Under the pieces are notes generated by a model. It had not been told where the DNA came from. It saw only the letters and a program-made list of their open reading frames with translations, and did not search any database. A stretch of DNA of 64,000 nucleotides from Porphyridium purpureum. Lineage: Eukaryota > Rhodophyta > Bangiophyceae > Porphyridiales > Porphyridiaceae. The translations under genes and the position numbers were made by a program. Every line of letters starts with the position of its first letter. The stretch's first letter is position 1. Of this stretch, positions 59,490-64,000 are shown piece after piece. The DNA lies in assembly GCA_008690995.1 (NCBI GenBank), contig VRMN01000007.1, positions 496,001-560,000 of the forward strand, read 5' to 3'.

Positions 59490-60437
59490 TCAAGCTGCAG
59501 CTCTAATCCCTTGAAGATCTTCAACAGCGCCTCGCGAAGCATCGACCAAGCCATGCGATCTGAAAATCTGTAGCAAGTCCTTCTCGCTGAGCCGCGTGCG
59601 CTCGTCTTCCAGGACCCCGATGAACGGATCGGGCGCCGCGAGCAAGCTCATCGAAGCAGCAGACGCAGAGAGACTCAGATCAACTGCCAGCATGTACGCA
59701 TGAAGGTACATACGCTCAGGATTGCGTGGGTCGCCGAGCGGCCAGTGCGAGTCCTGGCCGTACGTCGCATCGCCGATGATCGTATGGCCAAGCGACTGGC
59801 AGTGCAGGCGCAGCTGGTGCCGCCGGCCAGTGATCGGAACCAGAAGCAGTTTGGCTGCCGGCTGGCCGCGGTAAAACCCCTCGGAGAGCGCGTACACGTG
59901 CGTGGTCGCAGCCTTTGCCTTGCTGCGCTCGGCGTCAGAGTCCGTTTCGTCCACGAGGCGCATTTCAAAGCCATCTGTCGCGCCAATGGCGCGGTTCACC
60001 ACGTGCGCAGTGTCGCACACGCTGCCGTACACGAGCGCAAGGTATGCCTTTTTCGTGGCACGCGTCTCAAACTGCCTGGCGACGTAGTTTGCTGCTTGTC
60101 GTGTCAACGCCATGAGCATCACGCCCGACGTCGAATAGTCCAGCTGGTGCACGAGCCGCGGCTTTAGCGGCGACGATGCAGACGCCTCGTCAAGCTTGTC
60201 ACGCAACCGCGCAGCCACAAACTTGTCGACCGTGTGCTCATGCTCGCCGTCCACGCGTACATCAAATGGCTTGTTCACGCACACATACGTATCGCTCTCA
60301 TAGATGACGCTGAACTGGGGCGCCGCAGGTGGCACTCGCCCCGCGGTGTGAATGACGGGTTCATGCGCTCGCGCGCGCGTCGCCATGCCAGCCGCACACA
60401 CGCTTATCCGCCGTTCTTCGCGCGCAAGACGCAGCAT
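59490..60437 (-). CDS. RPUSD1: Pseudouridine synthase, RluA family, RPUSD1-like
   Basis: 315 residues (Met18 at 60386 is an alternative start). The RluA fold is shown by VCVNKPFDVRVDG (~55), the catalytic loop HQLDYSTSGVM (Asp ~100), TKKAYLALVYG and a C-terminal RRHQLRLHCQSLGHTIIGD. The HQLD variant of the usual HRLD loop is typical of the RPUSD1 branch. Isomerises uridine to pseudouridine in RNA. The target and compartment are not shown. It is convergent with PP2C-like gene A (166 bp) and 75 bp downstream of the mL49 gene. Confidence 0.88.
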   Translation of the reverse strand: MLRLAREERRISVCAAGMATRARAHEPVIHTAGRVPPAAPQFSVIYESDTYVCVNKPFDVRVDGEHEHTVDKFVAARLRDKLDEASASSPLKPRLVHQLDYSTSGVMLMALTRQAANYVARQFETRATKKAYLALVYGSVCDTAHVVNRAIGATDGFEMRLVDETDSDAERSKAKAATTHVYALSEGFYRGQPAAKLLLVPITGRRHQLRLHCQSLGHTIIGDATYGQDSHWPLGDPRNPERMYLHAYMLAVDLSLSASAASMSLLAAPDPFIGVLEDERTRLSEKDLLQIFRSHGLVDASRGAVEDLQGIRAAA

Positions 60438-60464
60438 CGAACGCCAGGCTTCGCACCGTCTCCT

Positions 60465-60480
60465 ACTTTTTTTTTTTTTT
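60465..60480 (-). repeat. A16 tract between mL49 and RPUSD1-like genes
   Basis: A run of 16 T on the plus strand (A on the transcribed sense), 33 bp after the mL49 stop and 27 bp before the RPUSD1-like start. It could be a slippage-prone tract in the 3' end of mL49. Confidence 0.9.
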
Positions 60481-60512
60481 CTTCCGTGTCTGCTTGTGTT
60501 TCGTTTATCAGA

Positions 60513-61151
60513 TTAAAAGCCGAGTGACGTGAGCCAGTACTTGAGCGGCTGGGAGAAGTTTCCTTTGACACGGATCGAGCCAGCATGCAGCTCGGGTTCC
60601 CTGCCGTCACAGATTTTGGCCACTTCCTTGGCGAGCAGATATAGGTCGCCGCGGACGCGACGAATGACGGTGTAGACGCGCATGCGTTTGGCTCTGAAGT
60701 CGGTGTACACGGGTAATTGTTCGGCCTTATAGGTACGGAACACGTGAAAGGGAAGCACCTGCCCATCCAGTCCCGCCGGCGGCGCCCACCCCGACGCGTT
60801 CATCGCGCGCACCAGCTCGGGACGCACAGTATAAGTTAAATCGGCCGGCGGGACCCACGCATGCACGACTTGCTTGAACTCTGTCACTCTTCGCGCCTCC
60901 AACGGCCGGGACTCCTTGCGCTCGGGCATGGACCAGTCCGCGTACCGCTTTGCAATCTCCTCCATTTTCCTCTCGGAGCTGCGATTCGCCTTGAATCTTC
61001 TCTGCTCACATTGCCACATGACCGCGCGAGCGCCATTCACATGCGCTCCTCCTTGTGCGCCACCACCCACAGTCACCACCTGATTCAAACACCGCGCGAC
61101 TCCATGCCGCAACAAAGTCTGCGGCATCAACGCCGCGCGCAAGCCAGCCAT
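60513..61151 (-). CDS. MRPL49: Mitochondrial ribosomal protein mL49 (Img2 domain)
   Basis: 212 residues. The N-terminus is rich in R and lacks acids (probable mitochondrial presequence, ~45 residues). The Img2/mL49 domain covers the last ~90 residues: VLPFHVFRT, LPVYTDF, the YTVIRRVRGD strand, and the ending GSIRVKGNF...YWLTSLGF, the family's hallmark C-terminus. Component of the large mitoribosomal subunit. Confidence 0.88.
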   Translation of the reverse strand: MAGLRAALMPQTLLRHGVARCLNQVVTVGGGAQGGAHVNGARAVMWQCEQRRFKANRSSERKMEEIAKRYADWSMPERKESRPLEARRVTEFKQVVHAWVPPADLTYTVRPELVRAMNASGWAPPAGLDGQVLPFHVFRTYKAEQLPVYTDFRAKRMRVYTVIRRVRGDLYLLAKEVAKICDGREPELHAGSIRVKGNFSQPLKYWLTSLGF

Positions 61152-61752
61152 ATCGCACGCGCGTGCGCCGTATTCAAGCCCCTTTCCCCTTGTCGATCAC
61201 CACGATCTCTGCTTCCTCGCTTATCCTTCTCTCCCTCCTTCCCCACGCGCCGCGCAAGCGCCAGAATTAAAAAAGTATTAAACAATAATTAAAACATGTT
61301 TAAACAAATATTCGCCATTATATTGTAATTCAGCATGACCTTCACCACTGTACTCCATGCATTTACACTGTACCTTATTTTTCACCGCGCAGCTCGACCC
61401 ATTGTTTAATATAAATAATGTGTTAAGTAATTCATTAATAATATGTTACAGTGCGGGTTAAAATAAGGGAGGCAGAGGTGTACCATTGAAGGATGAGGCG
61501 ATTTCATAGTAAATGTGGAATAGGTAGGGTAAGTACAGTGGTGGAGGTTGGGGAGATGAAAGTCGGTGGAACGCGCGTGGTTTGGGGGACATGTGTGGGA
61601 TAGCAGAGACAGAAAGAGAGCAGGTATTGAGCAGAGATGAAGGGCAGACTGGTGATAATAGCAGTTGGCGCTGCTTCTTTGGTGTGTCTAGAATTGGGTC
61701 TCAAATAGATATGCTCGTATGTTTACATGTTTGGGTGGTGGACGTGCCAGCG
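61152..61752. other. AT-rich intergenic region
   Basis: 600 bp, clearly more AT-rich than its surroundings at 61267-61450. Holds the mL49 promoter and the 3' end of PP2C-like gene B. No gene seen. Confidence 0.5.
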
Positions 61753-62904
61753 TTATGCCATGCTGCGCAGTTGGTGCAGACGAGAAGGTTTGATCGACGC
61801 GTTTGACGCGCTGATGCTGGTTTCGTCGTCCTGTCGCGGTGACAAGATGTCTGGCTCTGGAGGAGTGAACACGCCGCGTCGCGGCGTTGATGAGCGTGAT
61901 CCATTGACCACGAGCCGGGACGAGTTCTTGGCTGGACTCGTTACGGGTGGTGGAGTGCATACGCGCGCTTTTGGCGAGAACAGATGGCTGAGTTTCTTGG
62001 TCGGTGCCACGGACGACGCACTCGTGACACTGCTCGAGTCCGACATGGAGTCTGTGTCCCGGCCTTCCCGCTCGCTCTGAGACGTGTGCAAGTTGGACTT
62101 GCCCGCGCCGCGACCATATAGCTGGGCGAGAATCGATTGGCGCTCCTCCAGACTCGCCTTGGCCGGGATTCCGAGCGCGGCGTCTGCGTTGAGCAGCACG
62201 ACCAGCACATTGATATTCCGCTTTGCGCCGGCAACTTGAGCTGCGTAGGACAGTTTCTCGCACGCGTACTTGACGCTGCGGTACTTGCGCAGCGCAGAGC
62301 GCACCATGCGCACGCTTTGCTCCGGTCTCATCTTTTCCCAAAAGCCATCGCAGCCGAGCAGCACAAATTCATCTTCACAATCAGGCAAGTACTTGTAGCA
62401 GGTAAAGTGCTCGAGCTCGTCAAAGCGCGCACTTGCGCTGGTCAGCACTTTGACCGCGCCTTCGACGCCACACAGCACGGCCGCGCCGCCGCCGGCGTTC
62501 ACAAAGTAGCTGTAGCCGTCTCGAACCACCATCACCGTCGAGTTGGATCCGTGCATGAGCCCGCTCCGGTTCCACTGCTCGTACAGGCCGCGCTGGCAGT
62601 CCAGCATGCCATTCTCCAGCGCAAGGTATAGCTCATCGTCGTACTCTCGCCGCGCGGCCACGCACTGCTGCAGGTTCTCCGCAATGTACTGGGTGCCAGT
62701 CCCACCAGCGTAACCACCGTGCACTGCGAAGAAACCCGTCAGCTCGCCATCTCGGTTGAACCGTGTCACATCGCGCTCAACGACTGCCTGGCACGCAGAG
62801 TCGAGCGTGCTCTTCTTTCCTCTGGCCGATACGACCCCGCTTGCCAGAAACCCCTCTAGATCATCCATCCCGAGCGAGTTGGGAGCCGAGGTCGGCTTAC
62901 TCAA
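61753..62904 (-). CDS. PP2C-like protein B, probable pseudophosphatase
   Basis: 383 residues and a close paralogue of 58244-59323. The shared segments include ARGKKSTLDSA, FFAVHGGYAG, CQRGLYEQWNRSGLMHGSNS, CDGFWEKM and KRNINVLVVLL. The same metal-binding positions are replaced as in paralogue A. The C-terminal ~130 residues are Ser/Thr/Pro-rich (TPPPVTSP, SSTPRRG) and look like a phosphorylation-prone tail. They differ from the tail of A. A TATA-like CGTATATAG lies about 85 bp before the ATG. Confidence 0.86.
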   Translation of the reverse strand: MSKPTSAPNSLGMDDLEGFLASGVVSARGKKSTLDSACQAVVERDVTRFNRDGELTGFFAVHGGYAGGTGTQYIAENLQQCVAARREYDDELYLALENGMLDCQRGLYEQWNRSGLMHGSNSTVMVVRDGYSYFVNAGGGAAVLCGVEGAVKVLTSASARFDELEHFTCYKYLPDCEDEFVLLGCDGFWEKMRPEQSVRMVRSALRKYRSVKYACEKLSYAAQVAGAKRNINVLVVLLNADAALGIPAKASLEERQSILAQLYGRGAGKSNLHTSQSEREGRDTDSMSDSSSVTSASSVAPTKKLSHLFSPKARVCTPPPVTSPAKNSSRLVVNGSRSSTPRRGVFTPPEPDILSPRQDDETSISASNASIKPSRLHQLRSMA

Positions 62905-64000
62905 CTCACACCTTGCGCCTCCTTGGCTAGAGCCTGGGCAACTTGCAAAGAAGGAATCGCCGCGCCGGCTCGCTCGCAGGCATCACTATATACGCATCCC
63001 GCCCGCCGCGATGGACAAGAAGATCCGTTGTGTGTCGGACAAAATACACGCAACGCATACACGCTCTGCGCGTTGCTAAATTTCGTTGCTCATCAGACAG
63101 ACCTCACAGCCGCCGACCGAATCCAACGTGATGGACAAACATCTGACGCGGCACGGGTCTGTCGTGCCAAACCAGCACGGACGCGCCTTCCCTAACAGTG
63201 TTGACCGTCGCCATCACACCATTGTTGCTCGAAAGGAAGGGCTCACAAGTGCGCTTGAATCAATTGCGTTCCTCTTACCGACCACTTACAAACACGGTTC
63301 TATCAGTCAATCACAGCGCTGAGGCGCGGCCAAAGACGTTGCGCACGTGTTTGCACACTGTGCCGCTTTCTGCAATCAGCTCGCTTGTGGTTGAAACGAG
63401 AACACACCCGCGACACAACCAAGACCGCCGCCGCATGCCGGCGGACCAGCCGAACTCAAAAAAAAAAACCGACCGTGCCAAAGTGCACCGGAGCGTCGAA
63501 GGACAGAGAGGTCATCGACGTCGCCCTTCCTCCCACGTGGTGTGAGGCCACACAGCTTGCGCCCGCCGCTTGTTGCCGATGCCAGTGCCGATTCCAATAC
63601 GGCTGCCTGTGCCTCTGCTGCTGATACTGATACTGCTGATCCTGTTGATGATGACCGGGATGGATTCACATCCTCCGTCACCGCCACTGCCGCCCTTATT
63701 CTTCCTTCCTTCCTTCCCAAAGCCAGGACGCTCTTCTTCGTTCTACGTTCCTTCGCGTGTTTTGAGGGTTCAAACGACACCCACTCTTCTCCCCCCCACC
63801 GCGTAACGCTTTTACTTCTTCTGCTTGCTGCTGATCTGGACAGACGCACATATAACGGCCAACACCGGACCCTCCCAAAATCATCAAACAGATACTGAAA
63901 ATCATAAAAGCCGATGGCAGTTTCGACCGTTAGATAGATTGGCGGACGCAAGCGAAGGGGGGGGAATGACCCGGTGATGGGCTTATTTTTCACTTGTTTT
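62905..64000. other. Right flank, no gene accepted
   Basis: 1.1 kb with the probable promoter of PP2C-like gene B (TATA-like at 62988-62996). A 205-residue minus frame (63376-63993) is Ser/Arg-rich with no recognised domain. Confidence 0.45.

Noticed and set aside
63376-63993. 205-residue minus frame at the right edge
   Set aside because: Ser/Arg-rich with no recognised domain. Could be a leader or chance frame.

Overview
The window looks like nuclear DNA of a unicellular red alga, most likely a Porphyridium-type species. The evidence is a three-helix light-harvesting-like protein of RedCAP type with a plastid transit peptide, long uninterrupted reading frames (a 1,898-residue four-domain channel without an intron), short intergenic gaps, and mitochondrial and nuclear housekeeping genes of eukaryotic type. 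The species is inferred from gene content only. No rRNA, tRNA or CRISPR was recognised.

Layout. (1) 1-3002 (-): AAA+ ATPase, cut by the left edge, with a full-length paralogue at 37483-40614. (2) 4123-25810: about 21.7 kb of nested LTR retroelements. A solo gypsy-type LTR holds a whole-looking copia element (4135-9632). A decayed copia lies at about 11.4-15.7 kb. A second, older copia (16764-25810) is interrupted by a whole-looking gypsy element (17974-23433). Target-site duplications can be read for the solo LTR and for three insertions, so the order of events is clear. (3) 26.6-41 kb: a single-pass membrane protein, two long coiled-coil proteins, the RedCAP-like gene and the second AAA+ paralogue. 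(4) 41-53 kb: a DDX11/CHL1-type Fe-S helicase, an SGNH-type membrane protein and a four-domain voltage-gated cation channel with an EEEE selectivity ring. (5) 53.4-55.8 kb: a low-complexity Ala/Glu/Arg repeat gene ending in hydrophobic 21-residue repeats, with changes of frame inside the repeat. (6) 58-63 kb: two PP2C-like genes that have lost the same metal-binding residues, facing each other across an RPUSD1-like pseudouridine synthase and mitoribosomal mL49.

Several gene families occur twice within 64 kb (AAA+ with a zinc tail, coiled-coil proteins, PP2C-like), which suggests local duplication. The observations I rate highest are two perfect heat-shock elements in the gypsy LTR, the AAA+ pair with a CHORD-like cysteine/histidine tail, and the PP2C-like pair with matching loss of catalytic residues.
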